From assembly GCF_014193655.1 (NCBI RefSeq), contig NZ_JACHZQ010000002.1, positions 1 to 64,000 on the forward strand: a stretch of DNA of 64,000 bases. The letters run 5' to 3'. Position 1 is the stretch's first letter. Each line of letters begins with the position of its first letter. The DNA is from Rhizobium sp. BK313 (GTDB lineage Bacteria; Pseudomonadota; Alphaproteobacteria; Rhizobiales; Rhizobiaceae). The notes under the pieces are model-generated. The model was not told the DNA's origin and ran no database searches. It saw only the letters and a list, made by a program, of their open reading frames with translations. Made by a program: the position numbers and the translations under genes. Of the stretch, positions 8,099 to 17,322 are shown in pieces.

Positions 8099-10678
8099 TT
8101 ATGCGCCTAGGTAGGCAGCCTTGACTTCGGGATTGTCGAGCAGTGACCGGCCGCTGCCGGAAAGACGGATGCGGCCGCTCTCGATTACGTAGGCACGGTG
8201 AGCGATCTCGAGCGCCATCTCGGCATTCTGTTCGACCAGGAGCACGCTCACGCCTATGCGATTGATGTCGGTGATGACGTCGAAGATCTTCTCGACGATC
8301 TGGGGCGCCAGACCCATGGATGGCTCGTCGAGCAGCAGCAGGGATGGCTTCGAGATCAACGCCCGGCCGATTGCCAGCATCTGCTGTTCGCCGCCGGAAA
8401 GCGTGCCGCTTTGCTGTGCTGCCCGCTGCCCCAGGATCGGGAATAGATCGAACACGCGCTCGATGTCGGCCTGGTCGACGATCGCTTTTGAATAGCCGCC
8501 CATCAGCAGGTTTTCACGGACCGTCATGTGCGGGAACACGCGCCTGCCTTCAGGCACGTGAGCCAATCCGAGCGATGCAATGCGGTGCGCCGGCAAGCTG
8601 GTGACAGGCGATCCGGCAAAGGTCACGACCCCGGATGCAGCGCGCTGGATGCCGGAGATTGCAAGGAGCGTCGACGACTTGCCTGCGCCATTGGCGCCAA
8701 CGAGGGCGACGATCTCACCACGCGCGACAGACAGATCGACCCCGTGCACCGCCTCTATGGGCCCGTAGGATACCTTGACCTCCTTCAGTTCGAGGATCGT
8801 CGTTGCCTCTGTGGAAGGCTGCGCTGTGGCGGCCGCTTCAGCAGAGGACCCCCGCGCGGCGCGGCGACCCAGATAGGCCTCGATGACACGCGGGGCATTC
8901 CGCACCTCATCCGGCTTGCCGGACGCAATGACCGCGCCGCTTTCAAGCACCAGAACATGGTCTGAGATGCCCATGATGAGGTTGATGTCGTGCTCGACGA
9001 TGACGACCGTCACCCCGGCTTCGCTGATGCGGCGGATCAACTGCGCCAAAGCCTTCCGCTCTGTGGGGTTCATGCCCGCGGCCGGTTCATCCAGCAGCAG
9101 AAGCTTGGGCGAGGAGGCGAGGGCCCGCGCGATCTCGACACGACGCTGGTCGCCATAGGACAGGCTCGAGGCCTGGGCATGGGCGAGGTGACCGATCTCG
9201 CAGAAGGCAAGTGCCGCCTGGGCAATGGCCAGGGCATGCGTCTCCATTCTGCGCGCGACCGGTAAGCCCAATGCGATCGATACGGGGTTGGCTCCGACAT
9301 GCACATCCGCACCGACGAGGACGTTCTCGATCACCGAGACGGACGTGAACAGGCGGATCAGCTGGAAGGTGCGAGATATGCCGGCGGCGGCAATATCATG
9401 CGACTTAAGGCCGGCCATCGACTTACCGTCGAGCAAGACCTCCCCGCCATTGGGACGCACATTGCCGCTGATGAGATTGAACAGCGTACTCTTTCCCGCA
9501 CCATTGGGGCCGATGATGGCAAATATGCCGCCAGCCGGTACCGCCAGATCGACGCCCTTTACCGCGGTCAGTCCACCGAAGCGCTTCACGACGCCCCGGC
9601 ATTCCAGCAGAGGCCTGCTCTGCTGCTCCGTGCGGCCGGTATCGAGCTTGAGGTTGCTCGCGTCGGCAGGCGGCAGCTTCCGATATCGTCGCGGCCGCAA
9701 GGGGAATAGGCCTTCCGGGCGCAAGATCATCATGACGACGAGGATGCCGCCGAAGATCAGAAACCGTGCGGTGTCAAACGCGCGGAAGATCTCGGGCAGA
9801 AAAACCACGAGCGCCGCGCCCACCATGGCGCCCTTCATGTTGCCCATACCGCCGAGAACGACAGACGCCAAAACCATGATCGCCGCAAGCAGGACGAAAT
9901 TCGATGGGATGATGTAGCCCACATAAGAGCTATACACTGCGCCTGCAAAACCGGCCGTCGAAGCCCCCGTTGCAAACGCGATCAGCTTCATGCGGAAGGT
10001 TGGAACACCAAGAATCTCGGCCGCATCCTCGTCCTGCTTGGTGGCATACCAGGCGCGGCCGACACGCGACCGCCACAGATTGGCGATCAGGAAATACAGG
10101 ACGCCGATGAAGAGCCAGATCAACGCAACGTAGTGGCGCGGATCCAGCCCGAAATCGAACCCGAACAGTACAGGATGGGCGATATCGGTGATGCCGCTCG
10201 GCCCGCCGGTGACACTGTCCCACGAGTTGGCGATAATGCGGACGATTTCGCCGAAACCGAGCGTGACGATGGCAAGGTAGTCACCGCGTATGCGCAGGGT
10301 AACCAGTCCAAGAAAGACGCCACTGACAACCGCAGCCAGGATTGCGATGGGGATCGCTTGCCAGAAGCCGAGAGCAAAAGGATGGAAGGGTGCCGCGCCG
10401 GTCACTATGGCGGTCGTGTAGGCGCCAACCGCCCAAAAGCCCGCATAGCCGAGATCCAGCAGGCCGGCGAACCCGACCACGATATTGAGGCCCATCGCCA
10501 GGAGCATGTAGATGCCTGCCATGACGATGATGGCACTGAGATAGGGCGATCCGATACCGAACGGCTGCAGACCCAGGATCCCGAGCCCGATCACGATGAC
10601 GATCGGCGTCGCCTCGCTGATCATTCCGCCAATGGTTTGCGAATTCGACAGTTTCGCTGATGTGTGGGAGCTATTCAT
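8099..10678 (-). CDS. Fused branched-chain amino-acid-type ABC transporter: LivM permease-LivG ATPase-LivF ATPase
   Basis: An 859-residue chain holding three normally separate subunits. Residues 1-335 are a LivM-type permease with about eight to ten membrane helices. Residues 355-605 are LivG, with Walker A GPNGAGKST (390-398), signature LSYGDQ and Walker B LLLLDEPAAG. Residues 625-859 are LivF, with Walker A GANGAGKSS (661-669), signature LSGGEQ and LLLDEPSMGL. The linkers (335-355 and 605-625) are short and Ser/Ala rich. All ATPase motifs are intact. It overlaps livH by ATGA. LivM-LivG fusions are known; a three-part chain with LivF fixes one copy of each ATPase per permease and is uncommon. 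Confidence 0.93.
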   Translation of the reverse strand: MNSSHTSAKLSNSQTIGGMISEATPIVIVIGLGILGLQPFGIGSPYLSAIIVMAGIYMLLAMGLNIVVGFAGLLDLGYAGFWAVGAYTTAIVTGAAPFHPFALGFWQAIPIAILAAVVSGVFLGLVTLRIRGDYLAIVTLGFGEIVRIIANSWDSVTGGPSGITDIAHPVLFGFDFGLDPRHYVALIWLFIGVLYFLIANLWRSRVGRAWYATKQDEDAAEILGVPTFRMKLIAFATGASTAGFAGAVYSSYVGYIIPSNFVLLAAIMVLASVVLGGMGNMKGAMVGAALVVFLPEIFRAFDTARFLIFGGILVVMMILRPEGLFPLRPRRYRKLPPADASNLKLDTGRTEQQSRPLLECRGVVKRFGGLTAVKGVDLAVPAGGIFAIIGPNGAGKSTLFNLISGNVRPNGGEVLLDGKSMAGLKSHDIAAAGISRTFQLIRLFTSVSVIENVLVGADVHVGANPVSIALGLPVARRMETHALAIAQAALAFCEIGHLAHAQASSLSYGDQRRVEIARALASSPKLLLLDEPAAGMNPTERKALAQLIRRISEAGVTVVIVEHDINLIMGISDHVLVLESGAVIASGKPDEVRNAPRVIEAYLGRRAARGSSAEAAATAQPSTEATTILELKEVKVSYGPIEAVHGVDLSVARGEIVALVGANGAGKSSTLLAISGIQRAASGVVTFAGSPVTSLPAHRIASLGLAHVPEGRRVFPHMTVRENLLMGGYSKAIVDQADIERVFDLFPILGQRAAQQSGTLSGGEQQMLAIGRALISKPSLLLLDEPSMGLAPQIVEKIFDVITDINRIGVSVLLVEQNAEMALEIAHRAYVIESGRIRLSGSGRSLLDNPEVKAAYLGA

Positions 10679-11616
10679 GTGCGGCGTGCGACCCGTGCGC
10701 CCAGAATGCCATTCGGCCTGAAGATCAACACCAGCAGCAGTGCGCCGAAACCAACGACATCCTTGAGCTGCGCCGGCAGGCAGATAGCGCCAACATTTTC
10801 CATGATCCCAAGCAGCAGCCCGCCGAGGACCGCGCCCGGCAAGTTGCCGATGCCGCCCAGAATTGCCGCGGTGAGACCTTTAAGACCAGGGATGAAACCC
10901 AGGACATAAGACGTCTTGCTGAAGTAGAGCCCATAAAGGACGCCGCCCAGCCCGGCCGCTATACCGCCGACCAGGAACGCGGTCAGGATGGCCCTCGAGA
11001 TGTTGACGCCCATCAATTCGGCTGCGACCGGATCCTGGGCCAATGCCCGGATGCCCCGGCCCGATTTGGTTTTGGAGACAAACCAGTTCAGCACGAGCAT
11101 CATGACCAGGGTGCAGACCATGATCAGCGCCATCTTGAAGGTAACGCGGCCGCTACCGACGGTGAACAGCGTGCCCAAAGGCAGAAGGCTCGGATAGGAG
11201 ATATTTGCGCGGCCGAAGGCCAGGGCGAAGATTTCCTGCAGTGCAATGCTGCAACCCATGCCGGAGATCATGGTGGCATGGCGGGGAGCCCGGAAGCGGC
11301 GCAGAGGCCTGTAGGCCACAATCTCGAGGAGCATCGCGGCCCCCCCGGACGCAGCCATGGCTGCGATCGACCCAAGGATGACAACCAGCGTGACCGTGGC
11401 CCAGCCGGCATTGAGGTCGACCCCAATTGCCGAAAACAATCCAAGGGCCGCGAAAGCGCCGACCATAAATACTTCGCCGTGCGCGAAGTTGATAAGGTTC
11501 AAAATGCCGTAGACTATGCTCAAGCCAAGGGCGACGAGGGCGTAGATCGAGCCGATCGCGAGGCCGTTGAACAGCGCCGCAAGAAATTGTTGTTCAAGAT
11601 TGGCAAAGCAGCTCAT
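10675..11616 (-). CDS. livH: LivH-type ABC permease
   Basis: The second transmembrane subunit of the Liv/HAAT-type importer, 313 residues, with about eight hydrophobic helices and the family motifs GSIYALVALGLSIVYG near the N-terminus and GLKGLTAAILGGIGNLPGA near the C-terminus. It pairs with the LivM part of the fused downstream protein. I prefer the ATG at 11616 over the one at 11622 because the GAGGGGA ribosome site then has a six-base spacer. Its stop overlaps the next start (ATGA). Confidence 0.92.
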   Translation of the reverse strand: MSCFANLEQQFLAALFNGLAIGSIYALVALGLSIVYGILNLINFAHGEVFMVGAFAALGLFSAIGVDLNAGWATVTLVVILGSIAAMAASGGAAMLLEIVAYRPLRRFRAPRHATMISGMGCSIALQEIFALAFGRANISYPSLLPLGTLFTVGSGRVTFKMALIMVCTLVMMLVLNWFVSKTKSGRGIRALAQDPVAAELMGVNISRAILTAFLVGGIAAGLGGVLYGLYFSKTSYVLGFIPGLKGLTAAILGGIGNLPGAVLGGLLLGIMENVGAICLPAQLKDVVGFGALLLVLIFRPNGILGARVARRT

Positions 11617-11643
11617 TGTCATTCCCCTCGATGCGGGATGAAA

Positions 11644-11668
11644 GGGCTGCGCGGTTCGCGCGCAACCC
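11644..11668 (-). other. Intercistronic stem-loop between binding-protein gene and livH
   Basis: A 10-bp stem (GGGTTGCGCG / CGCGCAGCCC, one G-U pair) with a 5-base loop lies in the 64-bp gap. There is no U-run, so it probably protects the upstream mRNA or partly attenuates rather than acting as a full terminator. Confidence 0.6.
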
Positions 11669-11680
11669 GCTGGAAAAGCT

Positions 11681-12835
11681 TCACTTGGCTAGGTCGGTGC
11701 TAACGCCCAGCCATGCTATCTTGCCATCCTTAATGCGGTAGATATTGATGCTTGGGGCACCCTCAGGCTCACCGTTGGGCTGAAATTTGTAAGCCCGGGC
11801 GATACCTTGATATGATTTGGTCCGAAAGAATTCGACCATACCCTTGCGATCTCGCACGCCTGCTTTGATGGCGGAAATAATCATGTTCGCCGCGTCGTAG
11901 CCTTCGGCGCTGTAAGCCTGAGCGGGAACATTGAAGCGCTTTTGGTAGGCTGCGTAGAAATCGGCCATAGGTCCCTGAGTTGGCCCGCCGTAATCGGCGA
12001 CAGGAGCTGCTTGCGACGTAAAATACGTTCCGTTCGACGCTGGTCCCGCAAGTTTAATGTAGTCGTTCGAAAGCGTCCCGTCGGGAGCGAAGAAAGCGCC
12101 GTCAAACCCGGCTTCGACCAGCTGTCTGTTGAACACCGTTTCTGTGTTGACACTGGCGCCAAGGAAAACACCTGTCGCGCCGGCCGAAAGAATCTTCGTC
12201 ACCGTGCTTGAGAAGTCGTCGGCATTGGGATCGATCGCCTCCTCGACGACAACTTCGCCGCCGTTTTTGCGCACTTGAGCCTTGACGGCTTGGGCAAGCC
12301 CGTGACCGTATTGGGTGCCATCATCAATAACGCCTATCTTCGTCATTTTAAGCGCTTTGCCGAGATAGTCGGCGACAGCGGCAGCCTGGATATCGTCGTT
12401 GGGAACCACCCGGAACATGGTCCAGCCTTTGGTCGAAAGGTCGGCTGCTGTTCCCATGCTCAGCATGACGACGTCTGCCTGCGTGTACAGGGGGCCGACC
12501 GCGTTGGTCGTGCTGCCGAAAATCGGACCGACCACCCCGATCACCGACTGATCCTGGATCACCTTCCGGGCAATGGTCGGCGCCTGTGCCGCATCGACCT
12601 GATCGTCGGCAGGAAAATACTCAAGATCGATCCCCTGCTTGGCAAGCTCACCCTTCTGTTCCTCGATCGCCAATTCAACGGCATTGCCGATCGGGATGCC
12701 GAAGAAGGCAATGCCTCCGGTCAAGGCACCTTCGTAGGCAATCTTGATTACCTGATTTTCAGCATGACTTTGCCCGGCAGCAGCGATGCTGATGCCCAAT
12801 GTCATTGCCGCCATTGCGGTTTGAAGCTTCATCAT
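11681..12835 (-). CDS. Periplasmic substrate-binding protein, Liv/HAAT family
   Basis: A 384-residue binding protein (Peripla_BP_6) for a branched-chain amino acid, amide or aromatic-acid-like ligand. An N-terminal signal peptide ends near SHAENQ (about residue 25). Family features are IKIAYEGALTGG, a GVVGPIFGSTT ligand loop, ASNGTYFTSQAAP and AEGYDAANMI. It is the first gene of the Liv operon, with an AGAGGGAA ribosome site. A strong stem-loop follows it. A palindromic operator candidate lies about 55 bp upstream, in the region shared with the divergent XRE-cupin regulator. The ligand cannot be read from sequence; the downstream hydrolase and amidase-type genes suggest a nitrogen-containing organic acid or amide. 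Confidence 0.9.
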   Translation of the reverse strand: MMKLQTAMAAMTLGISIAAAGQSHAENQVIKIAYEGALTGGIAFFGIPIGNAVELAIEEQKGELAKQGIDLEYFPADDQVDAAQAPTIARKVIQDQSVIGVVGPIFGSTTNAVGPLYTQADVVMLSMGTAADLSTKGWTMFRVVPNDDIQAAAVADYLGKALKMTKIGVIDDGTQYGHGLAQAVKAQVRKNGGEVVVEEAIDPNADDFSSTVTKILSAGATGVFLGASVNTETVFNRQLVEAGFDGAFFAPDGTLSNDYIKLAGPASNGTYFTSQAAPVADYGGPTQGPMADFYAAYQKRFNVPAQAYSAEGYDAANMIISAIKAGVRDRKGMVEFFRTKSYQGIARAYKFQPNGEPEGAPSINIYRIKDGKIAWLGVSTDLAK

Positions 12836-12888
12836 GTCACGTTCCCTCTTGATTGGACTTGCTATCGTTTGAATGAGATGCGATTTTA

Positions 12889-12903
12889 TTCAAGTCACTT
12901 GAA
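12889..12903. promoter_or_regulatory. Palindromic operator candidate TTCAAGT-C-ACTTGAA
   Basis: Perfect 7-bp arms around one central base lie in the 216-bp divergent region between the Liv binding-protein gene and the XRE-cupin regulator. A further half-site TCAAGT follows at about 12930, within GTGTCAAGTA. It is a likely target of the adjacent regulator; this is inference from position. Confidence 0.5.
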
Positions 12904-13051
12904 CTGTATGACGCAGACTTTCTCTGTGTCAAGTATCTTTCATGAGGTGTAGAATTCTTGCACTATTGAAAGGTGTGTTCATGTTGGTATCGCTACTTGA
13001 TCCATGCGACACAGTCTTTCATAAGCGCACAAAACTGCCCGAGGAAACATT

Positions 13052-13645
13052 ATGCCCAGACCGAGAAAAGCCGCGCACATAACTGAAACCGACGACAAGT
13101 CCCCTATCCAGGTCGGCGCGAAGTTAAAGCACACACGATTATTGCTGGGCATGACGCTCAAGCAGGTGGCGGAAGCGTCGCAATGCTCAGAGAGCCTTCT
13201 CTCGAAAATTGAAAACGGCCACGCATATCCATCGCTTCAGACGCTTTATCGGATCGCCGTCAGCCTCGGCACGAATGTGGCGGCCCTGCTTGCCTCGGGA
13301 GGTGATCCATCTGCTGTTGTTTTTTACCCCGAAGAGCGCCTTGCGACATGGATCGATGTCGACGGCATCCGCCTTGAACGGCTTTTTCCATACAAAGATG
13401 GTAACCTCCTCGAAAGCACCATCCATATGGTGGCGCCAGGAGCGGGGATCGAACCGATTTCGCACCAAGGCGAGGAACTGGGCTATGTGCTCGAAGGAGA
13501 GATAGCGCTGACCGTCGATGGCAAAACTTACCAAGTCCCAGCGGGGGCGTCGTTTCATTTTCGCTCCGAGCAGGCGCACAGTTTTCGCAACACGACGCAG
13601 CACCCCGCCAAAATCCTATGGGTGAGTACGCCGCCGACATTCTAA
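13052..13645 (+). CDS. XRE-family transcriptional regulator with C-terminal cupin domain
   Basis: A 197-residue regulator. The helix-turn-helix is at about 25-82 (MTLKQVAEASQCSESLLSKIENG) and a cupin_2 sensor barrel at about 115-192 (GAGIEPISHQGEELGYVLEG, then PAGASFHFRSEQAHSFRN). This architecture (SutR/PuuR-like) usually represses a divergently transcribed transport and catabolic unit and releases it on ligand binding to the cupin. It is divergent from the Liv operon, which it most likely controls through the TTCAAGT palindrome. The start at MPRPRK is the first ATG of the frame. Downstream to 13983 there are only IS edges and no recognisable gene. Confidence 0.92.
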   Translation: MPRPRKAAHITETDDKSPIQVGAKLKHTRLLLGMTLKQVAEASQCSESLLSKIENGHAYPSLQTLYRIAVSLGTNVAALLASGGDPSAVVFYPEERLATWIDVDGIRLERLFPYKDGNLLESTIHMVAPGAGIEPISHQGEELGYVLEGEIALTVDGKTYQVPAGASFHFRSEQAHSFRNTTQHPAKILWVSTPPTF

Positions 13646-13983
13646 CTGCGACCCGCCCTGAACGGGAAAAGACCAAATTCGGCAGTATACCCTGCGCATT
13701 AGACCGCCCACCTTCGCTGCTTTTTATTGGGCGAAGTCCGAACTTGTCACCGCGCCGATGAGCGGTGTTGGTCGGGCGCGCAGCCCCTTCTGCGCGGCGT
13801 CATACAGCGGGACGAGATTTTTGGCAGAAGGCAGAAATGATACCTCATGCTCTTGATGAGATTCGAACCGGCGACCTGGTTTCGGCGCATCGAGGAATCA
13901 ATGAGCATTGGTGCAGGGATCGAATTTCAACGATTACCGCCTATGGGTCTGCGATCGCTACCAGCGTGATTGATCCGCACACC

Positions 13984-14507
13984 ATGCCGCATAAGCATAA
14001 CGCCGCCCGCGGTCATCGCGTCTGCAAGATGAAATTCAAGGTGACGAACTGGCGGGAGTATGACGCGGGTCTTCGCCGTCGCGGCAGTCTGACGCTGTCG
14101 CTGACACCGGAAGCGCTTGCCGGATGGGCTGCGCCAAGACGCACGACACGCGGCGGCCAGCCGCGCTATTCGGATCTCGCCATCGAGACCACCTTGACGC
14201 TCGGAATGGTGTTTGGGTTACCGCTCCGCCAGGGTGAAGGATTGCTGGGCTCGGTGCTTAAGCTGATGGGACTGGAGCTTCCCGTGCCCGACCATACGAC
14301 CCTCAGCCGGCGGGCAAGAACCTGGAGGCCACCTGCCAAAGGCAATGACCGTCAGCCAATCGCGGATGGCCCCCTTCACGTTCTGGTCGATAGCACCGGG
14401 CTGAAGATCTACGGCGCGGGCCAAGGGTTGGAAGAAAAGCATGGCGCGAAGTCCCGCCGTGGCTGGCGCAAACTGCATCTGGCGCTTGATGCCGACTGTC
14501 GCCAGCA
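13984..14507 (+). pseudogene. IS5-family transposase, N-terminal part
   Basis: The frame starts MPHKHNAARGH and carries WREYDAGLRRRGSLTLSLTP, RRTTRGGQPRYSDLAIETT, VPDHTTLSRRARTW and LHVLVDSTGLK, the N-terminal half of a rhizobial IS5 (IS1031-like) transposase. It contains the first catalytic aspartate (VDSTGLK) but is cut at about 14508 by the IS6-type element. The catalytic C-terminal half is not found on the other side, so it was lost. Confidence 0.88.
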
Positions 14508-14508
14508 T

Positions 14509-15338
14509 GGTTTTGTCGCAAACTTCGCTGGATTTGCAACCTGTATGGTCGTGCCATAGATTTGGGCTGAAGACGAGCAGGCACGTTGAGTTTCCCGATC
14601 ATGGTTGATTTCAAAGGCAGCCACTACCCGAAAGACGTGATTTTATACGCAGTGTTTTTTACGTCAGATATTCGGTCTCTTATCGTGATTTGGAAGAGAT
14701 TATGGCCGAGCGCGGCGTTGCTATTGACCACGCGACGCTCAACAGATGGGTCGTGAAATATTCGCCGCTTATAGCCTGCCAGGCCCCAGCGCTGTAAATC
14801 CGGGACCAGCAGTTCCTGGCGAATGGACGAGACCTATATCCAGGTCAAAGGCAAGTGGACCTATTCCTACCGCGCTGTCGACGAATTCGGCAAAACCCTT
14901 GATTTCATGCTATCTGAGCACCGCGATGAGGCCGCGGCCAGCGCTTTCTTCGCCCGCTTGATCAAGAACAATGGTTGGCCCGAAAAGGTCTTCATCGACA
15001 AGAGTGGTGCGAACTTGGCAGGATTGCAAAACATCAACTGGCTGCTGCTGTTGCATGGATGGTTCTGGCTGATCGAGATCCTGCAGGTCAAATACCTCAA
15101 TGACATGATCGAGCAAGACCATCGGTTTATCAAGAAGCTGACCCAACCCATGAAGGGCTTCAAATCCTCCAATCTGCGTCAGCAACACTGGATGGAATCG
15201 AAGTCGTCCACATGATCCGCAAACACCAATTTTCAACCAGTGGCCAATCGGCATTTCAGCAATTCGCTGCACTCGCCGCATAATTGTGTCCAGCAATTAC
15301 CGTCTCCGCGGCCTTTTCAAAAGTTTGCGACAAAGCCC
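14509..15338 (+). mobile_element. IS6-family insertion element (defective), ~830 bp with terminal inverted repeats
   Basis: The left end GGTTTTGTCGCAAACTT and the right end (read inward GGGCTTTGTCGCAAACTT) match in at least 15 positions and enclose a transposase frame of IS6 type. It is inserted inside the IS5 transposase. The flanks show no exact 8-bp duplication, consistent with an old or rearranged copy. Confidence 0.8.
14601..15283 (+). pseudogene. IS6-family transposase, frameshifted
   Basis: It begins MVDFKGSHYPKDVILYAVFF, continues in another frame as SYRDLEEIMAERGVAIDHAT, changes frame near 14800 to MDETYIQVKGKWTYSYRAVD (first catalytic Asp in MDETYI), and near 15180 changes frame again to reach the normal terminus HMIRKHQFSTSGQSAFQQFA. 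At least three frame changes in about 690 bp make it inactive. LWLIEILQVKYLNDMIEQDH retains the usual conserved block. Confidence 0.85.
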
Positions 15339-15349
15339 CAGCGCATGCA

Positions 15350-16357
15350 TTATTCCATATGTAGCCAGCAAGCGACGGAATGGCCCGCTGTTACCGTTTC
15401 CAGGACAGGATCTCTTTGGCGGCAGATATCCATGGCATGCGGGCATCGTGAGGCAAAGCGGCATCCCTGGAAAACGGTGGTCGGAGATGGCACATCGCCG
15501 ACGAGGCCGGCGATCTCGCGGTGACGCTCCTTTTCGGGGTCGGGAATGGGTACGGCATCGAGAAGCGCCCTGGTATAGGGGTGCAGCGGGTGATCGAAGA
15601 CCTCGTCCGGACCGCCCTGCTCGACAATGCGGCCGAGATACATGACGGCGACCCGGTCGGCGATATGGCGCACGACGGCCAGATCGTGGCTGATGAAGAG
15701 ATAAGTCAGGGAAAACCGCGCCTTCAAGTCATCGAACAGATCGATGATCTGCGCCTGCACCGAGATATCCAATGCCGAGATCGGCTCGTCGGCAACGACG
15801 AATTTCGGCCGGGCGATGACGGCCCGGGCAATCGCGATGCGCTGGCGCTGGCCGCCCGAAAACTCATGCGGATAGCGCTCCGCCACACGGGGCTCGAGGC
15901 CGACGACGTGGAGGATCTCGGCCACTGTCTCGCGGGCCTGGCGTCCAGTCTCGATGCCATGCACCCTGAGCGGCTCGGCCAGCGTTTCGCCGATTTTCAT
16001 GCGAGGATTGAGCGAGGAAAACGGATCCTGGAATACCATCTGCATGCCCCGGCGCAAGGGTCGCAACAGAGCCTGTGACAATGCCGTCAGATCCTGGCCG
16101 TCAAAGCGGACGACACCTTCGGTGGGATCTTCGAGCCTGAGCAGCGCCCGGCCGAGGCTCGACTTTCCGCAGCCGGATTCCCCGACAAGCGCTACCGCCT
16201 CGCCTTGCGCAATCGCAAGATCGACGCCGTCGACCGCTCTTACATAGCGCGTTGCGCTCCGCCCAGCCCAGCCGCCGCCCGCAATGGGATAGTGCAGCTT
16301 CAGGTCGACAGCTTCCGAGATCAAAAAAGGAGGAGTATTCATCGCCGCTTCGTTCAT
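15350..16357 (-). CDS. Oligopeptide/dipeptide-type ABC transporter ATPase (DppF-like)
   Basis: A 335-residue ATPase with Walker A GESGCGKSS, signature FSGGQRQRIAIARA, Walker B FVVADEPISALD and the C-terminal oligo_HPY region (GGPDEVFDHPLHPYTRALLDA) that marks Opp/Dpp ATPases. The cysteines in QGCRFASRCPHAMDICR may form the Fe-S-like motif common in this group. It is the last gene of a five-gene importer operon, coupled to dppD by ATGA. Its stop is 12 bp from the IS element right end, so the C-terminus may be slightly altered by the insertion, though the length is normal. Confidence 0.92.
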   Translation of the reverse strand: MNEAAMNTPPFLISEAVDLKLHYPIAGGGWAGRSATRYVRAVDGVDLAIAQGEAVALVGESGCGKSSLGRALLRLEDPTEGVVRFDGQDLTALSQALLRPLRRGMQMVFQDPFSSLNPRMKIGETLAEPLRVHGIETGRQARETVAEILHVVGLEPRVAERYPHEFSGGQRQRIAIARAVIARPKFVVADEPISALDISVQAQIIDLFDDLKARFSLTYLFISHDLAVVRHIADRVAVMYLGRIVEQGGPDEVFDHPLHPYTRALLDAVPIPDPEKERHREIAGLVGDVPSPTTVFQGCRFASRCPHAMDICRQRDPVLETVTAGHSVACWLHME

Positions 16358-17322
16358 CGGTTGCCTCCTGAAAGGTGCCAGCAGGCGGCCGCAGCACCAT
16401 CGCCTGTTGGAAAGAGCGGGGGTGCCTCGACACATTTTTCGAAACGAAGAGAGCAGCGCGCCGCAAAGGCGCAGCCCGCCAAAGGCTTGTCGAGCGCAGG
16501 CGGCGCTCCGGGGATCGCCCGGGCTCGCTGACCGCGCGGCTGGTCCAGGCGGGCAATGCTGCCGAGCAGTCCGATCGTATAGGGATGGCGCGGACGGCTG
16601 TAGAGCACTGCTGCCGGCGCCTGCTCGACGATCGAGCCTGCATACATGACGACCACCCTATCAGCCACGCGCGCCATCAGCGCGAGGTCATGCGTGATCC
16701 AGATCAACCCCATCTTCGTTTCGGCCTGCAGGCTGCGGATCAGCCGCACGATCTCGGCCTGCACAGTCACGTCGAGTGCTGTGGTCGGCTCGTCGGCGAT
16801 CAGCAGCTCCGGCCGGCCTGCAAGCGCCATCGCGATCATGATGCGCTGGCGCATGCCACCGGAAAACTGATGCGGATATTGCCTGGCGCGCCGTGCGGGA
16901 TCGGGAACGCCGACATGCTCCAGCAGCCGAACTGCCTCGGCGGCACTTGCGCTTTTATCCAGGCCGCGATGGCGCCGCAGCACCTCACCGATCTGGTAGC
17001 CGGCGGTGTAAAGCGGATTGAGCGAGGCTAGCGGGTCCTGGAAGATCAGCCCAGCCTTGCGGCCGCGGATGTCGCGCATTGCCCGCTCCGAGGTGGCCAA
17101 CAGATCTTCCGTCCCGAGCCTTAGCCGCTCGGCCGTGACATCGGCCTGCTTCTTCGGGTGGAGGCCGAGCACGGCGAGCATGGTCGTGCTCTTGCCGGAG
17201 CCGGATTCGCCGACGACGCCGACGGTCTCGCCGGCCTCGACCGAAAATGAGACATTGCGGACCGCATGTACCGGCCCGAACCGCACATTGAGATCACGGA
17301 CATCAAGAAGGGGGGCGTTCAT
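16354..17322 (-). CDS. Oligopeptide/dipeptide-type ABC transporter ATPase (DppD-like)
   Basis: A 322-residue ATPase with Walker [10 protein letters not shown], signature [15 protein letters not shown], Walker [14 protein letters not shown]-loop WITHDLAL and an oligo_HPY tail ([15 protein letters not shown]). It pairs with the DppF-like protein to power uptake. The ATG at 17322 is chosen because it overlaps the dppC stop by ATGA; the frame is open far upstream but there it lies on top of dppC. Confidence 0.93.
   Translation of the reverse strand: MNAPLLDVRDLNVRFGPVHAVRNVSFSVEAGETVGVVGESGSGKSTTMLAVLGLHPKKQADVTAERLRLGTEDLLATSERAMRDIRGRKAGLIFQDPLASLNPLYTAGYQIGEVLRRHRGLDKSASAAEAVRLLEHVGVPDPARRARQYPHQFSGGMRQRIMIAMALAGRPELLIADEPTTALDVTVQAEIVRLIRSLQAETKMGLIWITHDLALMARVADRVVVMYAGSIVEQAPAAVLYSRPRHPYTIGLLGSIARLDQPRGQRARAIPGAPPALDKPLAGCAFAARCSLRFEKCVEAPPLFPTGDGAAAACWHLSGGNR

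Noticed and set aside
10660..11703. Plus-strand frame opposite livH
   Set aside because: It is charged low-complexity sequence antisense to a hydrophobic permease, a common artefact.
14501..15346. Exact target-site duplication around the IS6-type element
   Set aside because: The 8-bp flanks (GCCAGCAT and CAGCGCAT) are only partly similar, so no duplication is claimed.
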